Below, one piece after another: positions 1-7,711 of a DNA stretch of 32,200 bases. A program made the translations under genes and the position numbers. The notes beneath the pieces are model-generated. The model was not told the origin of the DNA. It made no database searches and saw nothing but the letters and a program-made list of their open reading frames with translations. Each line of letters opens with the position of its first letter. The first letter of the stretch is position 1. The DNA is from an uncultured Bacteroidia bacterium (GTDB taxonomy: Bacteria > Bacteroidota > Bacteroidia > J057 > CALLMJ01). The stretch is from positions 1 through 32,200 of the forward strand of contig CALLNY010000089.1 in the NCBI GenBank assembly GCA_938005475.1, given 5' to 3'.

Positions 1-423
1 ACGTTGAAATGTTTGTTGTACCATAATATTTCTCTGATTTAAAAGTTTTACAAGAGAGCCTTCCACCAAAGACTCAATCAATTTACCCCATTGCCCTACA
101 AAAAGCTCTTCCAATTTTTTAATTTTTTTATCGGTTTGCCTCAGAATCCTATCAGTCTCCTGAAACCTCTCGGTTAAAATTCTATCGGTCTCCTGAAACC
201 TTTTGTCAGTCTCCTGAAACCTTTTGTCGGTCTCCTGAAACTTTTCGGTTAAAATTCTATCAGTCTCCTGAAACCTTTTGTCGGTCTCCTGAAACTTCTC
301 GGTTAAAATTCTATCAGTCTCCTGAAACCTTTTGTCGGTCTCCTGAAACCTTTTGTCAGTCTCTTTAAACATTAACCATATCTTTTCAAAGGTAAGTTTT
401 TCTTCATTTGAATGATCATCCAT
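1..423 (-). CDS. Coiled-coil PD-(D/E)XK nuclease-like protein (DUF3782-like), C-terminus beyond window
   Basis: This reading frame starts at ATG 423 and stays open for 141 codons to base 1, so the C-terminal half is outside the window. Residues 1-18 are a short leader. Residues 19-97 are back-to-back units of FQETDKR (7 residues) and FQETDRILTEK (11 residues), a heptad/hendecad coiled coil. Residues 104-141 (LEELFVGQWGKLIESLVEGS...) match the start of the nuclease-like domain that is more complete in the neighbouring pseudogene, where it leads to an E-x-D ... E-V-K motif. Proteins with this layout are usually annotated as DUF3782 or predicted restriction-endonuclease-fold proteins. Their substrate is unknown. 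A full promoter lies just upstream, so this copy is probably expressed. The family name is inferred from motif and layout only. Confidence 0.75.
   Translation of the reverse strand, partial: MDDHSNEEKLTFEKIWLMFKETDKRFQETDKRFQETDRILTEKFQETDKRFQETDRILTEKFQETDKRFQETDKRFQETDRILTERFQETDRILRQTDKKIKKLEELFVGQWGKLIESLVEGSLVKLLNQRNIMVQQTFQR
133..369 (-). repeat. In-frame 21/33-bp tandem repeats coding for a coiled coil
   Basis: On the minus strand the repeats encode units of 7, 7, 11, 7, 11, 7, 7, 11 and a diverging 11 residues, all starting F-(Q/K)-E-T-D. Units are almost identical in DNA; for example 'tctcctgaaacc' recurs every 21 or 33 bp on the plus strand. A 7+11 pair forms a 54-bp higher-order unit seen at residues 26-43, 44-61 and 69-86 (the last preceded by an extra 7). 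Both 21 and 33 are multiples of three, so gain or loss of units changes coil length without shifting frame. Confidence 0.9.
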
Positions 424-438
424 GATAGTAAATTTTTA

Positions 439-470
439 CAAATATAATAAATTTAAAAATACAAAACCAA
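439..470 (-). promoter_or_regulatory. Bacteroidota-type promoter of the coiled-coil nuclease gene
   Basis: Read on the minus strand, TTG (470-468) is followed by a 21-bp spacer and TATATTTG (446-439), matching the phylum's -33 TTG / -7 TAnnTTTG pattern. The box ends 15 bp before ATG 423. Confidence 0.6.
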
Positions 471-474
471 TTCC

Positions 475-869
475 TCAAAAAGCTATGGGAACAAATTTTT
501 CATCATTTAACAGTTTCGCACTTTCCCCAGTGGCTCTATAAAATCCTGTACATCTTGCTCCTATAACGTTGTCTTTACTTCCACCGCCACCACATCTTCT
601 CCGTTACTTGCTATTATATCTATCTCTACTTCCTTCCCCGTCTTTGTAGATACAGAACGCTGAAATGTCTGCTGAACATTTATACCCTTTTGATTGAATA
701 ATCTTGCTATCGAACCCTCCACTAACGACTCCCCTAATTTCCCCCACTGACCCACAAACAACTCCTTTAACTTCCTCAATTTCTTGTCCGTCTCCTGAAA
801 CTTCCTATTCGTCTCCTGAAACTTATTTTCTACAAAAATAATCAAAAACAGACACAAATTTTTCATCAT
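475..869 (-). pseudogene. Internally deleted paralogue of the coiled-coil nuclease gene
   Basis: The open frame (561-869) carries FQETNRKFQETDKK, then a domain closely matching the neighbour (ELFVGQWGKLGESLVEGS...), then EIDIIASNGEDVVAVEVKT, the probable D ... E-x-K nuclease core. It stops at TAG immediately after EVKTTL. Beyond the stop, in another frame, the minus strand reads GFYRATGESAKLLNDEKF and ends VPIAF at 475. This looks like the original C-terminus, so the middle of the nuclease domain appears to have been deleted with a frameshift. The apparent start MMKNL is probably an artefact: it lies in the 27-bp repeat whose other frame encodes KLLNDEKFV. Only two coiled-coil units remain. 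A short functional protein is possible but unlikely. Confidence 0.65.
491..517. repeat. 27-bp direct repeat, copy A
   Basis: Identical to 854-880 in the same orientation, 363 bp apart; identity stops sharply on both sides. On the minus strand one frame encodes KLLNDEKFV, here part of the C-terminal remnant of the deleted nuclease gene. Confidence 0.85.
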
Positions 870-880
870 TTAACAGTTTC
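854..880. repeat. 27-bp direct repeat, copy B
   Basis: Exact second copy of 491-517. On the minus strand the same frame reads LKLLNDEKFV, then diverges to SVFDYF. It may be the C-terminal scrap of a third paralogue, or the product of a template-switch duplication. The rest of the 870-1031 gap shows no gene or hairpin I can support. Confidence 0.8.
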
Positions 881-1031
881 AACTGTTGTAATGCGGCATT
901 ATATAAGAACAAAAGTAGTGGAAACAAAGATTATTGTCATAAGAAGTGGATTTTGACCATTTTTGTGAGAGGGTACTTCGTAATCCTTACAATTATACAA
1001 TTATGGGCATAAGTTTCTAACTATCTTAATC

Positions 1032-2252
1032 TTAATTGTATTCAGGCGCTATTAAATAATATTTGACAACGTTTTCAGCAAGACCCTGGAAATGAGATAT
1101 ATCAGAAGCCTCGTGGATATTTTTTAGTGCACCATTCTTGTAACTAATCAGAATAGGTTCTTGGTCTGAACTAAAATAGGCTTGATTAGAAAGTTCTCCT
1201 GTATAAACATAAAAAGGTATATCATCCTCGGAAAGTTGATATTTTTGTTTAAAAAAAGATTTTTTATTTTTTACATATTTTTCTTCAAAGGGATTAGCTT
1301 GCATTTGTAATTTAAAGAACTTTCGGGATAGCAATCTGGTACATAAATCACTCAGTACTTTATCTTTTTCATATCGCCACTGCTGTACGGCATATAAAAT
1401 GTTAATATCTTCTAAATTCACAAAACGTCCAACGGTTTCATCATCTATCTCTTGAAGTTGATTCAAGGAAAGAAAGTAACTCAAATTTTCATCTACCCAA
1501 TGAATTTCATTTCTTTGAAATAACTGACGGACGCGCTTTAAGATATTCACGAGCATAGTTTCAGCAGTTACAGCCGTTTTGTGTAAATACACTTGCCAAT
1601 ACATCAACCGTCTTGCAACGATAAACTTTTCAACAGAGTAAATCCCTTTTTCTTCAACCACCAATTGATTATTAACAACATAAAGAGTTTTGATAATTCG
1701 TTCAGTGCCTACAATACCTTCTACTACACCAGTAAAAAAACTATCACGCATGAGGTAGTCCATTCTATCCATATCTAATTGACCTGAAACTAATTGGTGT
1801 AGAAATGACTTAGGGTATTTATTTTGAAAAATTTTGAGTGCTAATTCTAGTTCTCCTTTAAATTCTGCGTTAAGCCTTTTCATTAGTTCTAAGCTCATGG
1901 TCTCGTGGTCTAAATTAGGAATTAAGACATGCTCTAAAGCATGCGAAAAAGGACCATGCCCAATATCATGCAGAAGTATAGCAATTAAAGTAGATATAAA
2001 TTCTTCGTGGGAAATATCAATATTTTTGTTTTTAAGAACATTAAGAGCTTGTTGAGTGAGGTGCATAGCCCCCAATGCGTGATTAAAACGAGTGTGCTCA
2101 GCCCCTGGATATACGTAAGAACTTAATGCTAATTGCTTGATTCTTCGTAACCTTTGAACGTACGGATGATTGATTAAATCTAGTAAAATGCCTTTCGGAA
2201 CCTCAATAAAACCGTGTACAGGGTCATTAAATATTTTGATGGGTGTTGTCAT
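1032..2252 (-). CDS. HD-domain phosphohydrolase (YdhJ/SAMHD1-like)
   Basis: Cytoplasmic metal-dependent phosphohydrolase of 406 residues, a usual length for the bacterial HD superfamily group related to dNTP triphosphohydrolases. The N-terminus has the group signature (DPVHGFIEV, then EHTRFNHALG). HD metal ligands are visible as H58, H95-D96 (LLHDIGHGPFSH) and D162 (GQLDMDRMDYLMRD). The C-terminal 200 residues are the helical region of the family. Nucleotide preference cannot be read from the sequence: dNTPase or phosphatase activity is an inference. The ATG at 2252 lies 26 bp inside the upstream DUF445 gene, so the two are translated from one mRNA and are probably translationally coupled. 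Confidence 0.85.
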   Translation of the reverse strand: MTTPIKIFNDPVHGFIEVPKGILLDLINHPYVQRLRRIKQLALSSYVYPGAEHTRFNHALGAMHLTQQALNVLKNKNIDISHEEFISTLIAILLHDIGHGPFSHALEHVLIPNLDHETMSLELMKRLNAEFKGELELALKIFQNKYPKSFLHQLVSGQLDMDRMDYLMRDSFFTGVVEGIVGTERIIKTLYVVNNQLVVEEKGIYSVEKFIVARRLMYWQVYLHKTAVTAETMLVNILKRVRQLFQRNEIHWVDENLSYFLSLNQLQEIDDETVGRFVNLEDINILYAVQQWRYEKDKVLSDLCTRLLSRKFFKLQMQANPFEEKYVKNKKSFFKQKYQLSEDDIPFYVYTGELSNQAYFSSDQEPILISYKNGALKNIHEASDISHFQGLAENVVKYYLIAPEYN

Positions 2253-3357
2253 ACGATTGTAAACCTAAAACATAATCCAACAAAGCTAATAATAAAATAA
2301 GGGAAGTAAGAGAAATGGTAGCAAAAAGGGGTTGCCATATTAAAAAACCACCAATTAAGCCTAAAATACCTCCTAAATCCCGTATATAACGTAGTTGTTC
2401 ATTGGTAGCTCCCCAAATCATCTCTTCTAATTTTCCTTCCTCAAATTGCCGAAGTTGTTTTTTGAACAAGTCTTGTAAATTTAAATTTTCAACAATTTCG
2501 ATAAGCGTTAAATAGACCCATTCTTCTGCTTTTGGGATTTCGGTTTTAAGGGTCTGAATTAGTTCCTCTAATTCCTCAGGGCGACTCATAATTAAATTTA
2601 CTACTGTATCAGGAATTTCATGAATTGTATTCTGAAGAACCGCTTGATATTGATGAGATTGTAAACGAGTATAAGTTTTAAATACCAAACCTGTAAACCC
2701 TTTTTTGAATAGTTCTTTAAGTTTTTTATCTAACTGTTCTATAAACTTTTTACGATTTTCTTCTTTTTCGAAATATTTAGTTAAACTTTGCTCAAACTTA
2801 ATCTTTGTGGCTTTTAGGAACTCTTCGTCTTGCAATAAATTTTCTATTCCATTCACGATGACAGCAGAAAGTTTAGATAGAATTTGAGATTCATGTATCA
2901 TAGTTTTAATATGTTCTTCGTTGAGGACGTGGTGGTGAATAGCATAAGCTAATTTATCGGCAATCCTATCTTTTTGAGCGGGAATGAGCCCTTGCCCCCA
3001 GATAGGACGTTTCTTTTGGGGTTTAAATAACATTTTAATTGCCAACCAGTTTGTACCGTAACCAATTAAACCACTCACACATAGAGTTTTAACTAAATTA
3101 TGCAATGGAATCGGATATTTTAAGATATATAGGAAGTCATTGTTAGAGAAATCCCAAAAAATTCCTATAAAAAAACCGATTAAACAAATCACAGGTATAA
3201 TTTCCAAAACCCACAAGAAACGAAATTTTTTTTTCTGAATAGGCGGAGCGGCAAGGGTCTCAACATGGGCGAAAGACTCCCATATTTCTTTAAAATCAAA
3301 ATGTTTGGATAAATAAATTTTAAGAATATCACGAAAACGAACATTTTGCTCTTCCAT
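2227..3357 (-). CDS. DUF445 family membrane protein
   Basis: A 376-residue membrane protein. Two hydrophobic helices near the N-terminus (about 48-70 and 85-110) are followed by the family-typical stretch GYGTNWLAIKMLFKPQKKRP and IWGQGLIPAQKDRIADKLA. A long charged helical region (about 150-330) comes next, then a hydrophobic hairpin at the C-terminus (about 333-367). This matches DUF445 (YheB-like) proteins, whose biochemical role is not established. Its 3' end overlaps the HD phosphohydrolase gene by 26 bp, and the pair probably share the promoter at 3376-3406. A link between the two functions is suggested only by this arrangement. Confidence 0.8.
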   Translation of the reverse strand: MEEQNVRFRDILKIYLSKHFDFKEIWESFAHVETLAAPPIQKKKFRFLWVLEIIPVICLIGFFIGIFWDFSNNDFLYILKYPIPLHNLVKTLCVSGLIGYGTNWLAIKMLFKPQKKRPIWGQGLIPAQKDRIADKLAYAIHHHVLNEEHIKTMIHESQILSKLSAVIVNGIENLLQDEEFLKATKIKFEQSLTKYFEKEENRKKFIEQLDKKLKELFKKGFTGLVFKTYTRLQSHQYQAVLQNTIHEIPDTVVNLIMSRPEELEELIQTLKTEIPKAEEWVYLTLIEIVENLNLQDLFKKQLRQFEEGKLEEMIWGATNEQLRYIRDLGGILGLIGGFLIWQPLFATISLTSLILLLALLDYVLGLQSYDNTHQNI

Positions 3358-3375
3358 ATCCAGTTATCGAGTAAA

Positions 3376-3406
3376 CAAAATAAAAGAGTTTTTAGAGTAA
3401 AACCAA
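3376..3406 (-). promoter_or_regulatory. Probable promoter of the DUF445-HD operon
   Basis: On the minus strand TTG (3406-3404), a 20-bp spacer and TTATTTTG (3383-3376), one mismatch from TAnnTTTG. The box ends 18 bp before ATG 3357. Confidence 0.45.
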
Positions 3407-3451
3407 AAGAATGTATAGAATTATTTGGAGTTGAGAAATTAAAACCAAATG

Positions 3452-4333
3452 TTAAGCGAGTAAATGATTTAGAGCGGCTTCTGCGGTGGGAAAAATAAAT
3501 TGGTAACCCATTTCAATAGCTTTCTTAGGATAAACGAACTGCCCTTCTAACAAAAGCATAGCTCGCTCACCAAGTAAAGTTTTAATTAAACAAGCAGGAA
3601 GCGGTAAACCAGATGGTTTTTTGAGAATTTTTCCTAATATTTTAGCAAATTGAGCGTTGTTCATAGTTTCAGGGGCAACGATGTTTAGGGGACCTGATAC
3701 CTTTTCATTATGAATTGCCCAGTCAATAAGATTTACAACGTCTTGAATATGTATCCACGGGAAACCTTGCTTACCATCTCCAATATGTCCACCTGCATAA
3801 AACTTAAAAGGAGGAATAATTTTAGGTAAAGCACCTCCATCATTGCCAAGCACAATTCCAGTTCTTAATAAAACTGTTCGAATAGGAGCTTTTAAAGCTT
3901 CTTTTTCCCATTGTAGTGCAATCTCTGACAGAAAATCTTTTCCAGCGGGAGCATGTTCATCTAATATTTTAGTACTTTTAGTTCCGTAATAACCGATAGC
4001 AGAACTAGAAATAAAAACTTTGGGCTTAGGTTCAGATTGTACTATAAATTCTACACAAGCACGGGTAACGCTAATTCTGCTTTCCAATATTTCTTGTTTA
4101 TAAGCTTTCGTCCAGTTTTTGTCTGCTATACCTGCGCCCGCCAAATTGATTACCACATCAATATTTTGTATTTTGGGGATTTTTCCATTTTCATAAGGAA
4201 GATAAATTAGACCTGTTTTTTCGCTAGGGGTAGGTTTACGTGTTAAAATATAGACTTCATTTTTTTGAATTAAAAAGTGATGAGTTAAATGTTTTCCAAT
4301 AAAACCTGTTCCTCCTGTGATTAAAATTTTCAT
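3452..4333 (-). CDS. TIGR01777 family NAD(P)-dependent epimerase-like protein
   Basis: Extended short-chain dehydrogenase of 293 residues. The N-terminus MKILITGGTGFIG carries the Rossmann glycine motif at residues 7-13, followed by NVDVVINLAGAGI-like sequence (IDVVINLAGAGIADKNW), FISSSAIGYYG (active-site region with YYG) and LLRTGIVLGNDGGALPK. GGHIGDGKQGFPWIHIQDV is characteristic of the TIGR01777/SDR39U1 (YfcH) group. Family members are soluble and their substrate is unknown. The frame is open further upstream, to a TTG at 4357. I chose ATG 4333 because it begins directly at the conserved beta strand and the upstream residues (MLFDVHKY) have no counterpart in the family. It is divergent from the protease gene. 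Confidence 0.85.
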   Translation of the reverse strand: MKILITGGTGFIGKHLTHHFLIQKNEVYILTRKPTPSEKTGLIYLPYENGKIPKIQNIDVVINLAGAGIADKNWTKAYKQEILESRISVTRACVEFIVQSEPKPKVFISSSAIGYYGTKSTKILDEHAPAGKDFLSEIALQWEKEALKAPIRTVLLRTGIVLGNDGGALPKIIPPFKFYAGGHIGDGKQGFPWIHIQDVVNLIDWAIHNEKVSGPLNIVAPETMNNAQFAKILGKILKKPSGLPLPACLIKTLLGERAMLLLEGQFVYPKKAIEMGYQFIFPTAEAALNHLLA

Positions 4334-4356
4334 ATATTTATGAACATCAAATAGCA

Positions 4357-4376
4357 CAAAATTAGTTGCAAAATTA
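4357..4376 (-). promoter_or_regulatory. Two TAATTTTG boxes upstream of the epimerase-like gene
   Basis: On the minus strand TAATTTTG occurs at 4364-4357 and again at 4376-4369; both fit -7 TAnnTTTG. No TTG is seen at the expected -33 spacing, so which one is used, if either, is uncertain. Confidence 0.35.
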
Positions 4377-4449
4377 AGTGGAAAATTTAGTTAGGAAAAT
4401 GAAATTTGTTATAATTTGCAAAATAAAATTTTAGTTTTAGAAAAAGCAT

Positions 4450-4457
4450 TATTTTTG
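4450..4457 (+). promoter_or_regulatory. -7 box TATTTTTG before the protease gene
   Basis: Exact TAnnTTTG. It ends 1 bp before ATG 4459 and 19 bp before ATG 4477, which favours 4477 as the start. No clear -33 TTG. Confidence 0.4.
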
Positions 4458-4476
4458 TATGAAAATGGAAATTAGG

Positions 4477-6096
4477 ATGAAGAAATTGACAGCTATTTTA
4501 TTTGCAGTGGCTTTGTTAGCCGTTGGTTTTTTAGCGGGCTTTATGTTCAAATCTCCTGAATGGAAAAAATTTTTTGAGAATCTGGATAAATTTGAACAAG
4601 CAGTAAAATATGTCAATCGCGAGTATATTGAGGAAGTAAATAATGATGAACTGATAGATAATGCAATATCAGGAATGTTGCAAGGTTTAGACCCCCATTC
4701 TTTTTATATTCCTAAAAAAGAAATGCAAGAAGTAGAAGAGCAAATGAGTGGTAGTTTTGAGGGAATAGGTGTAGAGTTTCAGATTGTAGACGATACTATC
4801 ATGGTAGTATCACCAATTGAAGGGGGTCCCAGTGAAAAACTTGGTATCCAATCAGGAGACCGTATCATAAAAATAGGAGATAAAAACGTTGCAGGAGTAG
4901 GTTTTACGAATAACGATGTCATAAAGAATTTAAGAGGTAAAAAAGGAACGATTGTAGAGGTAACAATTAAAAGACCAGGCTTGAATAAAAATTTAGTTTT
5001 CAAGATAGAACGTGATAAAATCCCAATTTACTCTGTAAATTATTCCTACATGATAAATGATGAAACAGGTTATATGAAGGTAAGTCGTTTTGCAGAGACT
5101 ACGTATAATGAGTTTCGTTCTCATCTATTGAACTTAAAACAAAAGGGAATGAAAAATCTGATTTTAGATTTACGCGGTAATCCTGGTGGTTATCTACAGA
5201 TGGCTTACTATATGGCAGACGAATTTTTGGGAGATAAAAAATTGATTGTATACACCGAAGGTCGTATTCCTGAATCTAATGCAAGATACGAAGCAACGGC
5301 AGCATTATCCAATTTTGAGGAGGGAGGTTTAGTGATATTGATTGATGCAGGTTCTGCATCTGCTTCGGAGATTGTTTCGGGGGCTGTGCAAGATTGGGAT
5401 AGAGGTCTCATTATTGGAACACGTTCCTTTGGCAAAGGGCTGGTACAAACCCAAAAAACACTAAAAGATGGCTCTGCTATTCGTTATGTTATCTCTAAAT
5501 ATTACACTCCTTCTGGTAGATGTATCCAAAAACCTTATAACAAAAAAGCTAAAGAATATAATTTAGATATTGTAGAAAGACTTGAAAATGGAGAACTCTT
5601 CGACGAAAGTAAAATCAAACTTCCTGATTCATTGAAATATAAAACGCAAGCAGGAAGAACAGTTTATGGAGGAGGTGGTATCATCCCAGATGTTTTTGTT
5701 CCTTATGATACATTAGGTCGCTCCGAATATTTATCAGATCTATATGCCAATAACATATTTAGACTTTTCTCTCTGCGTTATTGCGAACAAAATCCTTCTC
5801 TTAAAACGCAATTCAAAGATCATAAAGAGTACTTGGCAAAGTTTGTTGTAAATGATAAGTTGGTGAAAGAATTTACGACCTTTGCGGCATCCCACAACGT
5901 ACCTTTTGTAGAAAAAGATTTTAAAACTTCACACGAAGTTATAAGGACCAATTTAAAAGCTTTTATTGGACGTAATCTCTTCGGAGAGGATGGTTTCTAT
6001 CCTACTTTACATCAACAAGATAAATTTATCCAAAAAGCAATCCAATATATGCCGAAAGCAATTCAATTAGCTAAAACAGGAAAATTCGAAAAATAA
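4477..6096 (+). CDS. C-terminal processing peptidase, S41 family (CtpA/Prc type)
   Basis: Membrane-anchored periplasmic serine protease that trims or degrades proteins from the C-terminus. Numbered from ATG 4477 (539 residues): signal anchor at about 2-24, helical region to about 85, PDZ domain at about 92-180 (GIGVEFQIV ... GIQSGDRIIKIGD), then the S41 core with DLRGNPGGYLQMA. The catalytic Ser295 lies in GSASASEIVSGAVQDWD, and Lys320 and Gln324 in SFGKGLVQ. The Ser-Lys spacing of 25 is the one known from CtpB. The C-terminal 150 residues are the helical extension usual in Bacteroidota members. I prefer 4477 over ATG 4459 because of the MKKLTA-type N-terminus and the -7 box position. The mscS-like gene follows after 18 bp and is probably cotranscribed. 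Confidence 0.93.
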   Translation: MKKLTAILFAVALLAVGFLAGFMFKSPEWKKFFENLDKFEQAVKYVNREYIEEVNNDELIDNAISGMLQGLDPHSFYIPKKEMQEVEEQMSGSFEGIGVEFQIVDDTIMVVSPIEGGPSEKLGIQSGDRIIKIGDKNVAGVGFTNNDVIKNLRGKKGTIVEVTIKRPGLNKNLVFKIERDKIPIYSVNYSYMINDETGYMKVSRFAETTYNEFRSHLLNLKQKGMKNLILDLRGNPGGYLQMAYYMADEFLGDKKLIVYTEGRIPESNARYEATAALSNFEEGGLVILIDAGSASASEIVSGAVQDWDRGLIIGTRSFGKGLVQTQKTLKDGSAIRYVISKYYTPSGRCIQKPYNKKAKEYNLDIVERLENGELFDESKIKLPDSLKYKTQAGRTVYGGGGIIPDVFVPYDTLGRSEYLSDLYANNIFRLFSLRYCEQNPSLKTQFKDHKEYLAKFVVNDKLVKEFTTFAASHNVPFVEKDFKTSHEVIRTNLKAFIGRNLFGEDGFYPTLHQQDKFIQKAIQYMPKAIQLAKTGKFEK

Positions 6097-6114
6097 ACCT
6101 AAACTACAAATAAA

Positions 6115-6957
6115 ATGAACTTTCTAAATTATGTAAGCCAGTTTTTGGATTACGAAATCCTATCAATTGGTAACAGCTACAAATTAAAAGTTTACAATAT
6201 CTTTTTATCATTGTTAGTTTTTTTTGTAGCAAAGCTTATAAAAACGGTGTTAAAAAAATGGTTAGATATTAAAGTAAAAAAACAAGATTTAGATGTTGGT
6301 AATGAATACGCAATCCTGACTATTGCAAGTTATGTTTTATGGATAATTACGATTGTGATTATTCTTGAGATTTTGGGGATAGATGTTACTATTCTTACGG
6401 CGGGTTCTGCGGCTTTATTGGTAGGAATTGGACTAGGCATCCAGAGTATTTTTATGGATTTTTTGTCAGGGATTGTGTTATTGCTGGAAGGAGAAAATAA
6501 AGTAAATGATATCATTGAATTTGATAACCGTGTGGGCATCATTAAACGTGTGGGCATAAGAACTTCCGAGATACAAACCTTCAATGATACAGCTGTAATC
6601 GTACCAAATTCAAAGCTCATTAACAACTATGTTGTGAACTGGAGTCACACAGACAAAACTGCTAGGTACTCTATCAAGGTTCAAGTAGCTTATAAATCTG
6701 AGGTCCGATTAGTTGAAAAGATTCTAATTGATTGTATCTCGGAGGATAGTAGAGTATTAAAAGCTCCTGCTCCTTTTGTAAGGTTTGAGGATTTCGGAGA
6801 TAAAGGCTTGATTTTCAATGTATTCTTCTGGACAAAAGATATTATTTTGTTCGAGAATATACGAAGTGATGCTCGTTTCCGAATTTTTGAAAAGTTTAAA
6901 GAACACAATATAGAAATACCTTTTCCGCAACGTGTCATTACGATGGTTAATTCCTAA
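6115..6957 (+). CDS. MscS family mechanosensitive ion channel
   Basis: Small-conductance mechanosensitive channel of the inner membrane, 280 residues, the size of the minimal E. coli-type MscS. Three membrane helices are visible at about 25-43, 67-88 and 92-125. The third has the Gly/Ala-rich pore helix (LTAGSAALLVGIGLGIQSIF) running into DFLSGIVLLLEG. The beta domain follows (VNDIIEFDNRVGIIKRVGIR, then NDTAVIVPNSKLI and NYVVNWSH), and the C-terminal alpha/beta domain ends with the family signature IEIPFPQRVI. It lies 18 bp after the protease gene on the same strand, so the two probably form an envelope-stress operon; that role is an inference. Confidence 0.92.
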   Translation: MNFLNYVSQFLDYEILSIGNSYKLKVYNIFLSLLVFFVAKLIKTVLKKWLDIKVKKQDLDVGNEYAILTIASYVLWIITIVIILEILGIDVTILTAGSAALLVGIGLGIQSIFMDFLSGIVLLLEGENKVNDIIEFDNRVGIIKRVGIRTSEIQTFNDTAVIVPNSKLINNYVVNWSHTDKTARYSIKVQVAYKSEVRLVEKILIDCISEDSRVLKAPAPFVRFEDFGDKGLIFNVFFWTKDIILFENIRSDARFRIFEKFKEHNIEIPFPQRVITMVNS

Positions 6958-6971
6958 AAAGTAGTTTTTAG
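6954..6971. terminator. Weak AT hairpin after the mscS-like gene
   Basis: CTAAAAA and TTTTTAG form a 7-bp stem around a GTAG loop, overlapping the stop codon. It has little GC and no following U tract, so terminator function is doubtful. It lies between convergent genes. Confidence 0.25.
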
Positions 6972-7055
6972 ATAATTGTAATTAGTGTAATGAATGATAA
7001 AAGCCACTTATAAAAGGAACTTTCAAAGCGGGTTTATTAGTGACTACAGGTTTTA

Positions 7056-7706
7056 TTAAAAACTATAAAATATAGCGATACCGAATCCACCGATGCGAAT
7101 GGGGATTGGATTTACAGCTGTTGCAGAAAGAAAACCTCTCGCATTAACAGGATTAAAATAGAATTGTAAGCCATTATTTCCCATTCTTGGTGATTTCCAG
7201 TTAATTTCTGCGATAGTAGTAGGGGCAATATAGGTTTGAGATATTCGGTCTCTTCTTCCAAGCCCATCAACATAAGGTTGTAATAAGTAATTAAAGGCTA
7301 ATCCCCCCCCTAATCCTAAACCAATTACTTGATCATTGAAAGGCGTTGCGTTATTTCCTACTCTAAAAAGTGCATAAATTGGGAAACGTAGAAACGTACC
7401 AAAACCTAGATTGGAAAATAAGAAATCAAAATGTGTACCCGCGGCACCGCTTATAGAAACTACATCATTGCTATGTAATAGGACATAATTCGCTTTTAGT
7501 CCAATACCATATTGAGATAATGCACCGTCCGAAAAGACTGGAGTTGTATTATCATCCCAAAAGATAGGTATAAAATCATAGCAGATACCCGTAGAAAAAC
7601 CTAATTTATTACTATTTTTAGAATTATTTTCACGCAAATCACCTTGCGCTTTTAAGTTTCCGAAGAATATTAAAAAAGTTAATAACGAAGTAATAAAGAA
7701 TTTCAT
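7056..7706 (-). CDS. Exported, probable outer-membrane beta-barrel protein
   Basis: I do not recognise a named family. From ATG 7706 the product is 216 residues with a signal peptide (MKFFITSLLTFLIFFGNLKA, cleaved around AQG). The rest alternates short amphipathic strands rich in Gly, Tyr and Phe (GLKANYVLL, GFGTFLRFPIYALFRVG, GLGLGGGLAFNYLLQP) and ends with an aromatic residue after FGIAIFYSF. That pattern is seen in BAM-dependent outer-membrane barrels. The frame extends to ATG 7718, but that start overlaps the surE stop, and 7706 begins the signal peptide cleanly. It follows surE by 5 bp and is probably in the same transcript. Confidence 0.65.
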   Translation of the reverse strand: MKFFITSLLTFLIFFGNLKAQGDLRENNSKNSNKLGFSTGICYDFIPIFWDDNTTPVFSDGALSQYGIGLKANYVLLHSNDVVSISGAAGTHFDFLFSNLGFGTFLRFPIYALFRVGNNATPFNDQVIGLGLGGGLAFNYLLQPYVDGLGRRDRISQTYIAPTTIAEINWKSPRMGNNGLQFYFNPVNARGFLSATAVNPIPIRIGGFGIAIFYSF

Positions 7707-7711
7707 ATCTA

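Noticed and set aside
133-369. CRISPR-like regular repeat array
   Set aside because: Units are 21 or 33 bp, directly adjacent without spacers, and keep a single coding frame in step with a coiled coil.
561-869. Complete 102-residue protein with N-terminal membrane helix (MMKNLCLFLIIF)
   Set aside because: The N-terminus is a by-product of the 27-bp repeat read in a different frame, and the C-terminus stops inside the nuclease domain; it is better seen as a pseudogene.
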